NCBI RefSeq assembly: GCF_028640845.1
Contig: NC_080542.1
Coordinates: forward strand, 19,076,283 to 19,140,282
DNA: 64,000 bases
Source of the DNA: Ahaetulla prasina
Lineage: Eukaryota; Chordata; Lepidosauria; Squamata; Colubridae
Direction: 5' to 3'
The position numbers were made by a program, and so were the translations under genes. The notes beneath the pieces are model-generated. The model saw nothing but the letters and a program-made list of their open reading frames with translations. It ran no database searches and had not been told where the DNA came from. Below are positions 21,359 to 32,640 of the stretch, piece after piece (position 1 is the first letter of the stretch; each line of letters begins with the position of its first letter).

Positions 21359-21491
21359 CAGTGGTGGGATTCAGCCAGTTCCCACCACTTCAGGAAAACC
21401 GGTTGTTAACTTTCTGAGCAGTTTGGTGAACTGTTGGAAGAAATCATTAGGGCAGAGAACCGGTTGTTAAATTATTTGAATCCCACCACTG
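21359..21491. mobile_element. Short hAT-like element (GGGATTC type), perfect 8-bp TSD
   Basis: Starts CAGTGGTGGGATTC and ends GAATCCCACCACTG, a perfect 14-bp inverted repeat. It is flanked by ATTTAAAG at 21351-21358 and 21492-21499. The interior has two AACCGGTTGTTAA motifs. It inserted just upstream of a TTCTA-tailed LINE end. Confidence 0.92.
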
Positions 21492-21499
21492 ATTTAAAG

Positions 21500-21580
21500 T
21501 GACAATAAAGTTTCTATTCTATTCTATTCTATTCTATTCTATTCTATTCTATTCTATTCTATTCTATTCTATTCTATTCT
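21500..21580 (+). repeat. (TTCTA)n array at a LINE tail
   Basis: TGACAATAAAG followed by about 13 TTCTA units. The AATAAAG-then-pentamer arrangement matches the LINE tail at 19480-19500. Confidence 0.9.
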
Positions 21581-21717
21581 CAGTAACAAATAATGGTTTG
21601 GAAGAGTTATCAATGCTTCCCTTTTTAATAGTCTTCCTCCTCAAGTTTCTGGATCCAATCCTATCAAGCACTTGCTTTAATAGGTCAGTATTTGGCCGAC
21701 ACTACATTTATCAATCT

Positions 21718-21985
21718 TCCTCCCTCCCTCCCTAATTCTTCCTTCCTTCCTCCCTTTTTCTCATTCCCACTTTCCTTCTCTCCCTCCCTCCTCTTTTCTC
21801 ATTTTCAGCCCCTTCCCTCCCTCCCTAATTCTCCTCCCTCCCTCCTTCCCTCCCTCCCTTTTTCTCACTCCCATCTCCCCTCCCTTCCTCCTTCCTTCCC
21901 TTTTTCTCACTCCCATCTCCCCTCCCTTCCTCCTTCCTTCCCTTTTTCTCACTCCCATCTCCCCTCCCTTCCTCCCTTCCTGGAG
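21718..21985 (+). repeat. Pyrimidine-rich CCTT/TCCC minisatellite
   Basis: CT-only low-complexity DNA with a repeated 53-bp phrase containing CTTTTTCTCACTCCCATCTC, seen three times between 21856 and 21965. Confidence 0.9.
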
Positions 21986-22468
21986 ATTCCTTTCATCTTA
22001 ACAAATGACCCTGAGAGGCATAACAAATTAAAAATAACATTAAAACCCATTTGAAAAACACTGACATTAAAAGACGTTGCAGCCAAATATTGCTCCCTCA
22101 ATGAACTTTCTGGTAGTTTAGAGTTACTTTTGGTGCTCTCCATCTCCTCCCCCCCCTTAGAAGAGGATGTAAATGATAGAAGGGCAGAACAGAGGCTCCT
22201 ACACATACTCTTAGATGGAAGAGTTCTGGCAAGGTTTTTCAATTGCTATTTTCAACCACCATTCATATTCCAACCTCCCAAGTTGGAACTGTTGCTCTAT
22301 TCTTGATGTCTTCTTGTTTCTCTTCTGCCCATTTGATCTTGCCTGGGGAAAGGAAGAGAATGAGTCAACAATACTGTATCTGTTTTATTCCATTGTGTGT
22401 TTCTCGCTTCTATGTCTTATTCTCTGTTGGTACAGTGCTGCAGGCTTCTGGGTGTCACTTAAAAACCT

Positions 22469-22540
22469 CATTCATTCATTCATCCATCCATCCATCCATC
22501 CATCCATCCATCCATCCATCCATCCATCCATCCATTCATT
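22469..22540 (+). repeat. (CATC)n microsatellite
   Basis: About 16 uninterrupted CATC units, flanked on both sides by CATT variants. Confidence 0.95.
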
Positions 22541-22910
22541 CTCTTTCCAAATTAATATAAAATACAGAAGAAAATAGAAAAAAGGAAGAAAACAAAAAGC
22601 AAAAAGGGCCAGAATATTTAAGAAAAAGAAAAGATAAAGATAAAGAGAAGTGGCTTCTGATATTCTTCACAGCAGTTTTAGGAACAATTGTATTTTAACC
22701 CCTGTCTCTAAAGTTATTTCATAATATTCTATTTTCTATAATCTATCTAGTCTAATCATCAAAGCCATACATCACAACTTCATTTTTCTTTTCATTTTCA
22801 CGCAAAAATTCCTCAAGCTTCTAGTCACCCATTGATGTGGATTTTGTCTTTTCTCTAATTAAAAAAGTTAATTTATCTCTTTCTCTCCATTTTGCTCTTG
22901 AAAATTAAAG

Positions 22911-23054
22911 TGAATCTTATCCAAGGAGACATCAGCAAACCAGAAGATGTGAAGCCAGCAGTCCAAGGCGCCCATGTGGTCATTCACACGGCTGGTCTGG
23001 TGGACGTCTGGGGCAGAGTCCCACCCAAGAAGATCATGGCAGTTAATGTGCAAG
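22911..23054 (+). CDS. HSD3B7: HSD3B7 coding exon 2
   Basis: Encodes the end of codon 54 through the first base of codon 102. The peptide runs [20 protein letters not shown] and [20 protein letters not shown], then AVNVQ. IQGD and HTAGLVD are strongly conserved in 3-beta-HSD7 and line the NAD pocket; AVNVQG is the conserved helix before the catalytic strand. The donor is CAAG|GTAAGT at 23055. The acceptor AG at 22909-22910 follows a purine-rich AAAATTAA, with the pyrimidine tract about 10 bases further upstream. It is the only AG that restores frame with exon 1. Phase 1 in, phase 1 out. Confidence 0.92.
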
Positions 23055-24170
23055 GTAAGTTTTGACGGGAAAACCTTCAAATGTTTATCTACACAGCGCA
23101 AATCAGATCAAGATGCCCCTTCTGAGTTTGTGGAATTTGTCCCAGCAGCAAGGGTGTGGCAGGTGCACAGAAATTAATTGCAGAAGGAAAAACATTTTTT
23201 GCTGCTGGATCTGCTTACCTTATAGAGGTTGATGGAATTTTGTCATTGTTGCATCCATTCACGCACACCTCCATTTTGTGGAATGGAACCTTCAATGCTG
23301 TGCTTTTTTAAGCCTGTGGGGAAGATTCCACTCCACAAAGCAGATGGAAGCAGAGAAAGTCTTTTTTATGTTTAGATTTGATTAAGGGGATGTTATATGT
23401 TGGGTTGTTTATTCCATCTGTCACATCAAACATGTCTAATTTAGTAGAAACTTCTGGAGGAACTTGGGTGTATATTCCAAGGCTTAGGCCAAACATGATC
23501 CTTTTTAGTTGAATCCCAGCTTTTAAAAATAAAAAGAATTGGCTTCCCAAAAATGTTTTTGCTTTTTCTAATTTATCTCTTTCATCTGTGGTCAGAAGGG
23601 GTGTAGAATGATGTGGCAGCATTAATGAATCTGAAAAATCATTTGTAGTTTTTCTGAGTCATTTGTTTGCAATTTTTCTGAACCCAGAATATACTTCTTA
23701 GTGTAACGCTAAGATAAGAAAGGAACTCTTTGGTTGCCCGAATCCTGAATTAGAACAACAGGAATTAGACTACTTGCTACATCCATGATAGCACTTACTT
23801 TTAAAGTCTACAGGTAACTCTGTCTGTCTATTTAGCCCATTCAGTAACCAAAGTTCCCTGAGTGATTTATAATAACACCAACCATACGGCACAATTTGAA
23901 TATAAGCATATATACAATAAAATCTAATAAAATAATGGATAAAAATTAGGCCACGGTAAATCTAAAACAGTACAACTTAAAGTACAATTATAGACAATTC
24001 AAACCCTGATAAAAAAGAAAAGAAAAGTGCTCAGCTGCTAATGTGGCTGCTGGACAGATCTGTCTCATAAGTGGTCAAGTCACTCCAGAAAAACACACAC
24101 TCTCTCTTTTTGATCCCCAGGAAGCAATAGGCAAATCAAGTAAAAATTTTGTTAGAACCAGAGGTGAAAC
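23055..24170. other. Intron 2 sequence, no recognised feature
   Basis: No repeat family or coding exon was recognised in this part of the intron. Confidence 0.4.
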
Positions 24171-24340
24171 CAATAGTGGGTTTCAATTTTGGTTGCTACT
24201 GGTTTGTTTGCGGGCATGCGGGTACTCACACACACGTGCAGCGCTTCTGCGCATGTGCAGAGATGTCCGGGTGGGTGGGTGGAGCCTCCTGCTGCCGCAG
24301 TTCATTTGATTCAGGGCGAACCGGTAGCAACCCACCACTG
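24171..24340. mobile_element. hAT-like element (GGGTTTC type), perfect 8-bp TSD
   Basis: Starts CAATAGTGGGTTTC and ends GCAACCCACCACTG, flanked by GGTGAAAC at 24163-24170 and 24341-24348. The interior contains CATGCG-type alternations and GAACCGGTAGC near the right end. Confidence 0.88.
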
Positions 24341-24594
24341 GGTGAAACTGAATACTAGAAGAATGGAGACAGCCAAAAGGACGGTCTTTTTTCCCCCTTT
24401 TCTTTTTTTATACAGTGTCTAATTCAACTTGAGAATTGGCTGCTTTGAGATGGGGTGTTGGCGATCAACTAGGTTAGATTCCCAAGAAGGCTGGAGCAAT
24501 TAATGGAAATCAAGTAGATCAATGACTCATTGATTGGACTGCCCCTGAAAACCCACTGCTGGGAGATTGATAGGCTTCCTTCTACAATTTGTCC

Positions 24595-24989
24595 CAGGGG
24601 TAAAATGCTACTGGTTTGCACCGATTCGAGTGAACCGGTAGTGATAAAAAAAGCTACCGGTTTAGGTGAAGCGGTAGTTAAAAAAAACTACTGGTTCATC
24701 GGAACTGGTATTTCTGACAATCAGCTCTGCCAAGCGATTGATATTTGCAGGAAAGCAGGAAATCCTGCTTTCTAGCAAATCTAAATCTCATAGCACAGCT
24801 CCCCCCCCCCGCTGTTCTATTTACCTTAGAAAAGGCTTCTTTTTCTGTGCGAAGTGCGCATTTGGGTGCATGCGCAGGCAGCGTGCTTTTGGCACGCACT
24901 GTGCATGCACGCACACAGTGCATTTGATGCACACAGCACGCATGCGGGGGCAACAAATTAGTGTCAATCCACAGAGGATTTCTCCACTG
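24595..24989. mobile_element. hAT-like element (TAAAATGC type)
   Basis: Starts CAGGGGTAAAATGCTACTGG and ends GGATTTCTCCACTG. Flanks ATTTGTCC and GTCTGTCC agree at 6 of 8 positions. It is closely related to 1803-2183, with alternating ACCGGT-like motifs and a CATGCGC-rich interior. Confidence 0.8.
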
Positions 24990-25198
24990 GTCTGTCCCCT
25001 GCGAGAATAGATTTCTGGAGTAGATGTGCCAGAGAACCAACCCACTGATTATTTTCTTAAAACCTTGAATATGGGGACATGACATGATATAACATCCATG
25101 GCTTTTTAGCCTGAGAAATGGTGGGGAAGTGGACTGAAACAACTATTCTCATAGATACTTTGAAATCTATGGTATTTGAAGGTGGATTTTCACTTGGA

Positions 25199-25703
25199 TA
25201 TATTCAGGAAGTTCTCGACTTATGACCACAATTGAGCCCAACGGTTCTGTTGCTAAGTTGCCAAGTGAGTTTTAAGCCCAGTTTATGACTTTTTTTGCCT
25301 AAGTTAGTAACAACGTTGTGAAGCGAATCCGGCTTCCCCATTGACTTTGCTTGTCAGAAGTTTGCAAAAGGAGATCACATGATCCCAGGACACTGCAGCG
25401 GTCATAAACATGAATCAGTTGCCAAGCATCTGAATTTTGATCTTGTGACCATGCTGGTGGTACAACGGTTGTAAATGGCAGTGGTGGGATTCAAGCCAGT
25501 TCGCACCACTTCTGGGGAACCGGTTGTTAACTTTCTGAGCAGTTTGGTGAACTGGTTGTTGGAAGAAATCATTAGGGCAGAGAACTGGTTGTTAAATTAT
25601 TTGAATCCCACCTCTGGTAAATGGTCGTATGTCACTTTTTTCAGTGCTGATGTAACTTTGAATGGTCATTAAATGAACTGTTGTAAGTTGAGGATTACCT
25701 GTA
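25199..25703. mobile_element. TA-flanked MITE (GGTAGTCC family) with nested hAT-like element
   Basis: Starts near ATTCAGGAAGTTCTCGACTT and ends AAGTTGAGGATTACCTGTA. Interrupted at 25479-25616 by a short hAT-like copy. Confidence 0.78.
25479..25616. mobile_element. Short hAT-like element (GGGATTC type), nested, perfect TSD
   Basis: Starts CAGTGGTGGGATTC and ends GAATCCCACCTCTG. It is flanked by GTAAATGG at 25471-25478 and 25617-25624, both from the MITE. Nearly the same sequence as 21359-21491. Confidence 0.92.
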
Positions 25704-25711
25704 AGCTTCAT

Positions 25712-25930
25712 GAGAGCCAGTGTGGTGTAATGATTAAAAGTATAAGGCTAGACACTAGGAGACTGTGAGTTTTAGTTCTGGCTAGAGTTGGGGGACTCTG
25801 AGCCAATCATTCTCTCTCAGCCCTAGGAAGGAGGCAATGGTGAGCTACTTCTGAAACCTTGCCAAGAAAACTTTAGGGATCTTATCCAGGCAGTCACTAG
25901 GAATTAACACTGATTTGAAGGCACACCACA
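25712..25930 (+). mobile_element. Sauria-type tRNA-derived SINE
   Basis: Head GAGAGCCAGTGTGGTGTAAT fits the tRNA-like 5' part. The body has CAATCATTCTCTCTCAGCCC and the 3' part ACCTTGCCAAGAAAACTTTA ... CACTGATTTGAAGGCACAC. Sauria SINEs pair a tRNA-like head with a Bov-B-type tail, so Bov-B is the likely mobilising partner. Intact copies start GAGCCRGTGTGGTGTAGTGG, so this one has decayed. Confidence 0.72.
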
Positions 25931-26709
25931 CACACAAACTGCTTCTCATTGTATCCAAAGCAACAAAGCTGCCTGACAATATTAATAGGATGAGATTGAG
26001 GTGACAGCCATCCGAAACGGATAGGCATGCTGCCAGGGTTATTATGGGAATTAATCCACTCCTCTTAAAGTTTGTGAGGTTGAAAAACACTGGTTTAGGT
26101 TACTTCACGTGGGGTTATAGCTGGGAAAATCCCGTCAGTCACTAGAAAGCAGCAGAGTTGGATTTTTTCTGCATTTCTCTGCTGCCATCTAGTGTTGATC
26201 TGTATTTTTGCAACCTTGATAATGGTACCCCAATCGATAGCACATTTTTAAGAGGCGGTGTCTTCTGTGGCACCAATTTGGAAACATGCAAGTCCTTTTG
26301 GCAGTTATTTAAGAAGAGCTATCTTTCCATCTTCTCAAAATTCAAAGATCCTCAGATCCGCCAATTGTAGCAGATGCATACAACTTTGTGCATTCCCAAA
26401 ATGTTATCTGGGATAAAAGCTTCCATCCCTGCTTTCTCCAAAATTCAACAGTTGTCCCAAATTGCAGAATATTTCCATATGGAAACATTTGATGCATAAT
26501 CTCACCCTCATTTTGAAATTTCCCAGAAGGGTAAATCTTACTTTCATACCTCTTCTAGCACTTTCTGGTTGAGGAAGATAATTCCATTTTCTGATTCGCT
26601 TGCTATTTTTAAAATAAATGAATAAAGTTTTTGGTTCCACCAAGAGAAGGAATGGGTTTTTAAAAAGGATTTCATGGCCTTAGGCTGATTTTTATGCATG
26701 TGATGTTAG
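25931..26709. other. Intron 2 sequence, no recognised feature
   Basis: No gene or repeat family was recognised. Confidence 0.35.
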
Positions 26710-26884
26710 CAGTGGTGAAATCCAAATTTCTTTACCGGTTCTGTGGGCATGGCTTGGTGGGCGTGGGATGGCAGGGGAGGGATACTGCAAAATCTCCATT
26801 CCCACCCCACTCTGGTATTTTCCGGTTCTCCGAACTACTCAAAATTTCTGCTACCGATTCTCCAGAATCTGGATTTCACTCCTG
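26710..26884. mobile_element. hAT-like element (GAAATCC type), perfect 8-bp TSD
   Basis: Starts CAGTGGTGAAATCC and ends GGATTTCACTCCTG, flanked by GATGTTAG at 26702-26709 and 26885-26892. Internal GTGGGCATGGCTTGGTGGGC and CTCCGAACTACTCAAAATTT are shared with 20221-20495 and 52364-52604. Confidence 0.92.
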
Positions 26885-26909
26885 GATGTTAGACAAGAAA
26901 ATGCAGGAA

Positions 26910-27050
26910 ATAGTAACAGAGTTGGAAGGGACCTTGGAGGTAATCTAGTCAAACTCTCTGCTCACACAGACCTGTAGTAGGGATTTGAACCACCAAACTG
27001 CTGACCTTTCTGATCAACAAGCTCAGTGTCTTAGCCACTGAAACAATTCT
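26910..27050 (-). mobile_element. CR1-type 3' end joined to a tRNA-like segment
   Basis: AACAGAGTTGGAAGGGACCT is the antisense CR1 3' terminus. The following GGGATTTGAACC (inverse B box) and CTTAGCCACTGA suggest an antisense tRNA-derived SINE. Whether it is one composite SINE or two fragments is unclear. Confidence 0.5.
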
Positions 27051-27503
27051 CTTGAAATAATTCCATTTGCTTTTATTAAAATATTTTTTGATGATGATAG
27101 CATGAGATTTATTCCATGTAGAATGGAATAAACAACCAGAATGGCTCATTGAACGTGATGGGAAAAGAAAATGAGATGAAAGCTGTAGAAGTTGTTTGTG
27201 CAACCAATGTGATCAACATTTCCAAGAACAAAATATTTATACAGGCCTGGAAGAATTATAGTTTGTAGCTGGAAATATTGCTTAACTACTCTATGAGAAC
27301 AGAGGTGTCTTCTTCAGTTCCTTGGGTGCCGGGTAGGGCTGGGGAAGGGTCTTCTAGGAAGCCCAAGAATCAGAACTGATGAAAACCTGGTAGAGGAGAA
27401 GGGCAGAAGCTTTGAGTTCAGTCTTCCTCACCAAATTTTTTCCACTGAAATGATAATTCCTCTTCCAAATTGGTGTACGGGGTATAATCATATTAGTGAT
27501 ATT

Positions 27504-27883
27504 CAGGGGTGGGCTGCTGGGGGTTGCAGGGGTTTGGGAGAACCTCTAGCTAAGATTCTGTGCAGTTCGGAGAACCCCCAAATCCCACTCCTGTATGGCC
27601 CCACCCATCCCACCCCACCCCTCCACGCGGCCTGTTTTGGATGCAGATAAGTGCAGGGTTGCGCGGAGGCTCGGGGAGGGCAAAAAATGGGCATACTGGA
27701 GGTTCGAAGCCTGGGGAGGCCATTTTCACCCTTCCAGAGGCTCGAGGAAAGCCTCCAGAGCCCGGGGAGGGCAAACTGCCTGCCCCCTGGTGCAGGAGGC
27801 TGACTATTCCATGCCCACCATGGCCACACCCACTCAGCAGGCGGGCAGAGAACCCTTGCTAAAATTTTTGAAGCCCACCCCTA
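27504..27883. mobile_element. hAT-like element (GGGTGGGCT type), perfect 8-bp TSD
   Basis: Starts CAGGGGTGGGCT and ends AGCCCACCCCTA, flanked by GTGATATT at 27496-27503 and 27884-27891. GC-rich interior with no coding capacity. Confidence 0.92.
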
Positions 27884-27924
27884 GTGATATTCAGTGTTGA
27901 TACAAATGTTAAATTGTACATCGT

Positions 27925-27990
27925 GGGATGGGGTGGGACAGGATGGGATAGAACAGGATGGGACAGAACAGAATAGAACAGAACAAAAAA
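27925..27990 (+). repeat. Degenerate pentamer repeat (GGATA/GAACA-like)
   Basis: Repeated GGGACAGGATGGGATAGAAC-like blocks grade into AGAACAGAAT and AAATT. It may be a decayed derivative of the AATAG tail arrays seen elsewhere. Confidence 0.6.
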
Positions 27991-28392
27991 TGGAATTGAA
28001 TGAAATTAAAATTGTATTTGAAATATATCTTCTAGTTTTGTATTATTTTGCTTGATTTTATTTTTGGCATTCTCCTGACCTCAAAGAAAGTTGCTCATCT
28101 CTCCACCCAGGCCCCAGCTGGAATGCCACAGGCTTCCGCCCTCGCCTTTTGTTGTGTGCCAGCCTCCAAGATCCTTGCCTATTTTCCTGCCCTTTCTGGA
28201 GCTAATTTGGCTTGCCTCCGGAGCCCCAACGCAATGATCCTGCTGAGCATTTGGGAGAAGCTTCAGGGGCTTTTAAGAGAGACATTTCACTTTTAAAGAT
28301 TGTGCCTAGGATGAGTCAGGAGCAAAAATAACAAAATCCACATATGAGGCATCTTTATTCTTTTGTTTGCATGATTAATGTCCCAGGGTGGA
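27991..28392. other. Intron 2 sequence, no recognised feature
   Basis: A GC-richer patch at 28080-28270 has an open 82-residue frame without recognisable domains. I do not consider it a gene. Confidence 0.35.
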
Positions 28393-28872
28393 TCAAACAA
28401 GCAAAGAAAAGGATGATCCAAGAAGCATTTTGTTGTTTTCCATTTAGACTTTTGCAACAATAATCTGGAATCAACTAACAGGCTCAGTTGTCAGGATGAT
28501 GAATGCTCAATTTTCAAAAGAAACAACCTGTTGGAAAGCAGAATTGAGAGGTCTTTAGAGGAGAAATGCTCTGCTGTTCTATTTATTATATTTTAAACAC
28601 ACACATTTTCTTGTTTTCACAATGACCCCGTGAGGTAGGATCACAGCTAAACTGTTCAGAGTGAATTTCCATTAGGCTTTTCCTGAGTTCTAGTTTTAAA
28701 TCTCCCCAAATCCCTTCTTCGAATCCACTAGTTTTAAAGATTATTGGGAGTTGAAGTTCATACAATCTGAAGACTTAGGTAGGAAAACTGTGTTAAAATG
28801 TGGCCTAGGCCCTCCTATAATCCTACCAGGAGGCCTTCAAGTTGAAATTATTTTCCAATTTATGTTGAACTA

Positions 28873-29180
28873 TATAGGTAGTCCTTGATTTACAACAGTT
28901 CATTTAGTGATCATTCGAACTTACAACAGCACTGAAAAAAGTGGCTTATGACTATTTTTCACTCTTTCGACCTTTGCAGCATTCCCTGGGATCATGTGAT
29001 GACCTTCTGCGACCTTCTGACGAGCAAAGTCAATGGGGAAGCCAGAATCATTTAACAACTGCAGTGATTGACTTAACTACTTTGACAAAAAAGTTCACAA
29101 AAGGGACAAAATTCTCCTTATCTCACTTAGCAACAGAAATGTTGGGCTCAACTGTGGTCACAACTTGACGACTACCTGTA
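28873..29180. mobile_element. TA-flanked MITE, copy in duplication unit 1
   Basis: Starts TATAGGTAGTCCTTGATTTA and ends CAACTTGACGACTACCTGTA. Shorter than other family members because the central block is deleted. Confidence 0.8.
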
Positions 29181-29641
29181 ATAGCATATTAAAATCCCAT
29201 CAAACAAGCAAAGAAAAGGATGATCCAAGAAGCATTTTGTTGTTTTCCATTTAGACTTTTGCAACAATAGTCTGGAATCAACTAACAGGCTCAGTTGTCA
29301 GGATGATGAATGCTCAATTTTCAAAAGAAACAACCTGTTGGAAAGCAGAATTGAGAGGTCTTTAGAGGAGAAATACTCTGCTGTTCTATTTATTATATTT
29401 TAAACACACACATTTTCTTGTTTTCACAATGACCCCGTGAGGTAGGATCACAGCTAAACTGTTCAGAGTGAATTTCCATTAGGCTTTTCCTGAGTTCTAG
29501 TTTTAAAGATTATTGGGAGTTGAAGTTCATACAATCTGAAGACTTAGGTAGGAAAACTGTGTTAAAATGTGGCCTAGGCCCTCCTATAATCCTACCAGGA
29601 GGCCTTCAAGTTGAAATTATTTTCCAACTTATGTTGAACTA

Positions 29642-29970
29642 TATAGGTAGTCCTTGATTTACAACAGTTCATTTAGTGATCATTCGAACTTACAACAGCA
29701 CTGAAAAAAGTGGCTTATGACCATTTTTCACTCTTTCGACCTTTGCAGCATTCCCTGGGATCATGTGATGACCTTCTGCGACCTTCTGACGAGCAAAGTC
29801 AATGGGGAAGCCAGAATCATTTAACAACTGTTTTATTAATTTAACAACTGCAGTGATTGACTTAACAACTGTGGCAAGAAAGGTCACAAAAAGGGACAAA
29901 ATTCTCCTTATCTCACTTAGCAACAGAAATGTTGGGCTCAACTGTGGTCACAACTTGACGACTACCTGTA
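29642..29970. mobile_element. TA-flanked MITE, copy in duplication unit 2
   Basis: The same insertion as 28873-29180 copied by the tandem duplication. It carries an additional internal repeat of TTTAACAACTG at 29820-29850. Pieces of this copy reappear in the mosaic at 32434-32640. Confidence 0.8.
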
Positions 29971-30390
29971 ATAGCATATTAAAATCCCATCAAACAAGCA
30001 TGAGAAGTCGTCGTAGAAAAAATGCATTAATTTTCATTTTCAATACTCTTATTGTCTCTCTTTAATTGTTACGATCTATATTCAAGGAAGCTCTGCTCGA
30101 AAATGTTTCCTAGAATGAACAAATAAATGAATGAATGCAGTATGTCAGGATATCTTGGGTTGAGATTTGACTTTTGACACTCACTTGATCTGAAAGCCAG
30201 TTTATTTCAAAACGCCAAACATTTTGGATAAGTCCAAGATGGTTTTAATAGCAAAGTCATTTAAAGAGAATAGTTTTCAACCCCTATAAAATTCTCCTTC
30301 TCTGGGTTAATCTGTTACAAACAAGAGACTTTCATTTGCAAGCCAGAAAAAGGAGAGCCCTTCCTCCAGTGATTGACACCTGTCAGTCTC

Positions 30391-30568
30391 TGTTAAGTTC
30401 GGGAAGTAACGAGGCTGGAGACCAGGGTAGTGACAACAGCTCTTTAATATAGGGTGAACCCAGCAACCTGGCTGGGGAAAAACCTCTCCTTATATACTGT
30501 TTAACCGGCGGCTTCAACCAATCAGCAACGTGCTTGTTTCCCGCCAAAATATTTAAAGATACATAACA
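30391..30568 (-). mobile_element. Solo LTR, 5-bp TSD
   Basis: Starts TGTTAAGTTCGG and ends ACATAACA, so the ends are TGTTA...TAACA. It is flanked by GTCTC at 30386-30390 and 30569-30573. AGTATATAAG on the minus strand, inverse of CTTATATACT, resembles a TATA box, suggesting minus orientation. The internal region is absent, consistent with LTR-LTR recombination. Confidence 0.8.
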
Positions 30569-30719
30569 GTCTCCTATTGTTTTTTTTTAATAAAAGGAAG
30601 CCCACCTAAAATTCAATTGTTTAGATGATTCTATTTTGTTTCCATGACAAACCTAATTTTTGTCTCAAAAAAATTGTGTCCCTCCCTTCCCCACACTTTC
30701 CCTTAGCAAATCCATAGAT

Positions 30720-30848
30720 CAGTGTTTCTCAGTCTTGGCAATTTTAAGATGTGTAAACTTCAGCTCCCAGAATTCCTGAACTAGCATGCTGACTAGGGAA
30801 TTCTGGGAGTTGAAATCCACACATCTTAAAGTTGCCAACATTAAAAAG
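30720..30848. mobile_element. Palindromic hAT-like MITE
   Basis: CAGTGTTTCTCAGTCTTGGC starts the left arm. CTCCCAGAATTCC and GGAATTCTGGGAG mirror around a GCATGC centre, and the right arm runs to AAAGTTGCCAACATT. The right terminus has decayed. Present only in copy A. Confidence 0.7.
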
Positions 30849-31946
30849 CCCTTCCAGAGATGCTAGAAAGGGAGTGCTGTAATCCTGGTTGTCTGTCTTC
30901 TCATGACACCCTGAACCACAAACCAGCCAACCCCTCTAGCTGTGTGCTGCAAACATAACTGCTGTAGCTGGTTTATCGTTCCAGAAGTCAGGCCTAACAC
31001 CTGTTTTTTCTGACACTGACAATTTGCTTATGACAACCTACTAATTAAGACTAAGCAATGCATGATCCAATCTATTCTTACATGGCAGTGCTATATTTAC
31101 ATGGTCTAAGACAGAATTGCTCTAACTTCTGAACTGAGTCAAAGAGTGTTTTGAAATAGCCGAGAGACCTACCATAATACACACAGAATTAGTAACTTGG
31201 AGGACGAAAGAGACACCCCCCCCAAAAAAAGATAATTGACCAAAAATGTAAACACTTCTTTAACCCGAGATCACTTATTCCCTGAAAGAGTAGGATCAGG
31301 GTTAGAAGAATAGATCATAGGAATACTAAATAGCTTTCATAATTGGTTGGATCACCTGACCACGTCCTGTTATTATCTCTTCAGAGGCTTAGACTGGATC
31401 AAGTTATCATTATACTGCCAAATTTGAAAGATAGCTGTTGTTTTCCGTAACCTAGTGTGAATATAGCCTCTGAGTCCCACACGTCTCCTAAGGGCCGTCT
31501 GGAAGTCCCAGCTTCAGGCTTCTTGTGGTTCACAAACTTGGGTTTTGCCACAAATCCCTTCCAAATCTTTTCCTGTTATCATTCATGCCTGCAGTCTAAA
31601 GACACACAGGGCCTGGCAGATAGCTTGCATCCTTGTCATACAATCGTGGCATGGGAAAATTCACAGGCTGACCTTGTCATTCCAGGCAGCCCTGGCGGCT
31701 TGTTTCTTTTCTCAGGACCACAGCAGAGGTGGGGTGTGCAACCACTCTCAGCGATGGATATGTTGAATTACAACAATATGCCTTTTCGTTAGCTGAATCA
31801 TTCCCAATGTCCGATATGAGACAAATGTGTAGGAAATGGCTTGATTTGCAAAACAAAAAAGGGCTACTTGAGCAAAGGAATCCTGGCATTTACAAAATAA
31901 CTTTGACTTCCCCAGTTACTTCCTTCCAAGATATCGGCTGCAAATA

Positions 31947-32030
31947 ATGGAATAGAATAGAATAATTTATTGGCCAAGTGTGACTGGACACACAAGGAAT
32001 TTGTCTCGGATGCAGAAGCCGGAGTTACAC
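31947..32030 (-). mobile_element. LINE 3' end, antisense, with minimal AATAG array (copy A)
   Basis: Two to three AATAG units, then AATTTATTGGCCAAGTGTGA and ACACACAAGGAATTTGTCTC, the inverse of the LINE end at 19450-19500. Its paralogue at 33597-33775 has a greatly longer array. Confidence 0.85.
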
Positions 32031-32433
32031 AATCACAAATTGTAGGATCCTGGCAAGCAGGTAGTCTGCAAATTGGTATGGCTTCATTTTCATTTTCAAT
32101 ACTCTTATTGTCTCTCTTTAATTGTTACGATCTATATTCAAGGAAGCTCTGCTCGAAAATGTTTCCTAGAATGAACAAATAAATGAATGAATGCAGTATG
32201 TCAGGATATCTTGGGTTGAGATTTGACTTTTGACACTCACTTGATCTGAAAGCCAGTTTATTTCAAAACGCCAAACATTTTGGATAAGTCCAAGATGGTT
32301 TTAATAGCAAAGTCATTTAAAGAGAATAGTTTTCAACCCCTATAAAATTCTCCTTCTCTGGGTTAATCTGTTACAAACAAGAGACTTTCATTTGCAAGCC
32401 AGAAAAAGGAGAGCCCTTCCTCCAGTGATTGAC

Positions 32434-32640
32434 TTAACAACTGTGGCAAGAAAGGTCACAAAAGGGACAAAATTCTCCTTCTCTGGGTTAATCTGTTACA
32501 AACAAGAGACTTTCATTTGCAAGCCAGAAAAGGAGAGCCCTTCCTCCAGTGATTGACTTAACAACTGTTTTATTAATTTAACAACTGCAGTGATTGACTT
32601 AACAACTGTTTTATTAATTTAACAACTGCAGTGATTGACT
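32434..32640 (+). repeat. Mosaic of template-switched segments
   Basis: The order is: MITE piece ending GGACAAAATTCTCCTT; then the copy-A piece from CTCTGGGTTAATC to CCAGTGATTGAC; then a 41-bp MITE piece containing AACTGTTTTATTAATTTAAC, present twice. Each switch falls on shared sequence (AAAATTCTCCTT, CAGTGATTGAC, TTAACAMCTGTTTT). Confidence 0.88.

Larger units (their letters stand above)
28393..29989 (+). repeat. Tandem duplication, two units of about 800 bp
   Basis: TCAAACAAGCA begins unit 1 at 28393, unit 2 at 29200 and the right edge at 29990, so the event used an 11-bp homology. Units differ by small indels: unit 1 has an extra 33-bp stretch near 28700, and unit 2 has an extra TTTTATTAATTTAACAACTG near 29830. 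Each unit ends with a MITE copy. Confidence 0.92.
30031..32086 (+). repeat. Large duplication, copy A
   Basis: Starts TTTTCATTTTCAATACTC and matches copy B (32087-33838) along its length, offset 2056 bp at the start and about 1647 bp from 30995 on. Copy A alone contains 30378-30994, including a solo LTR and a palindromic MITE. The edges share TTTTCATTTT. Confidence 0.92.

Noticed and set aside
21692..22054. 120-residue frame rich in Pro/Ser/Phe
   Set aside because: Low-complexity CT-repeat translation with no domain.
32434..32640. Spaced direct repeats resembling a small CRISPR-like array
   Set aside because: The repeats are MITE and duplication fragments with no uniform spacer length, in a vertebrate intron.
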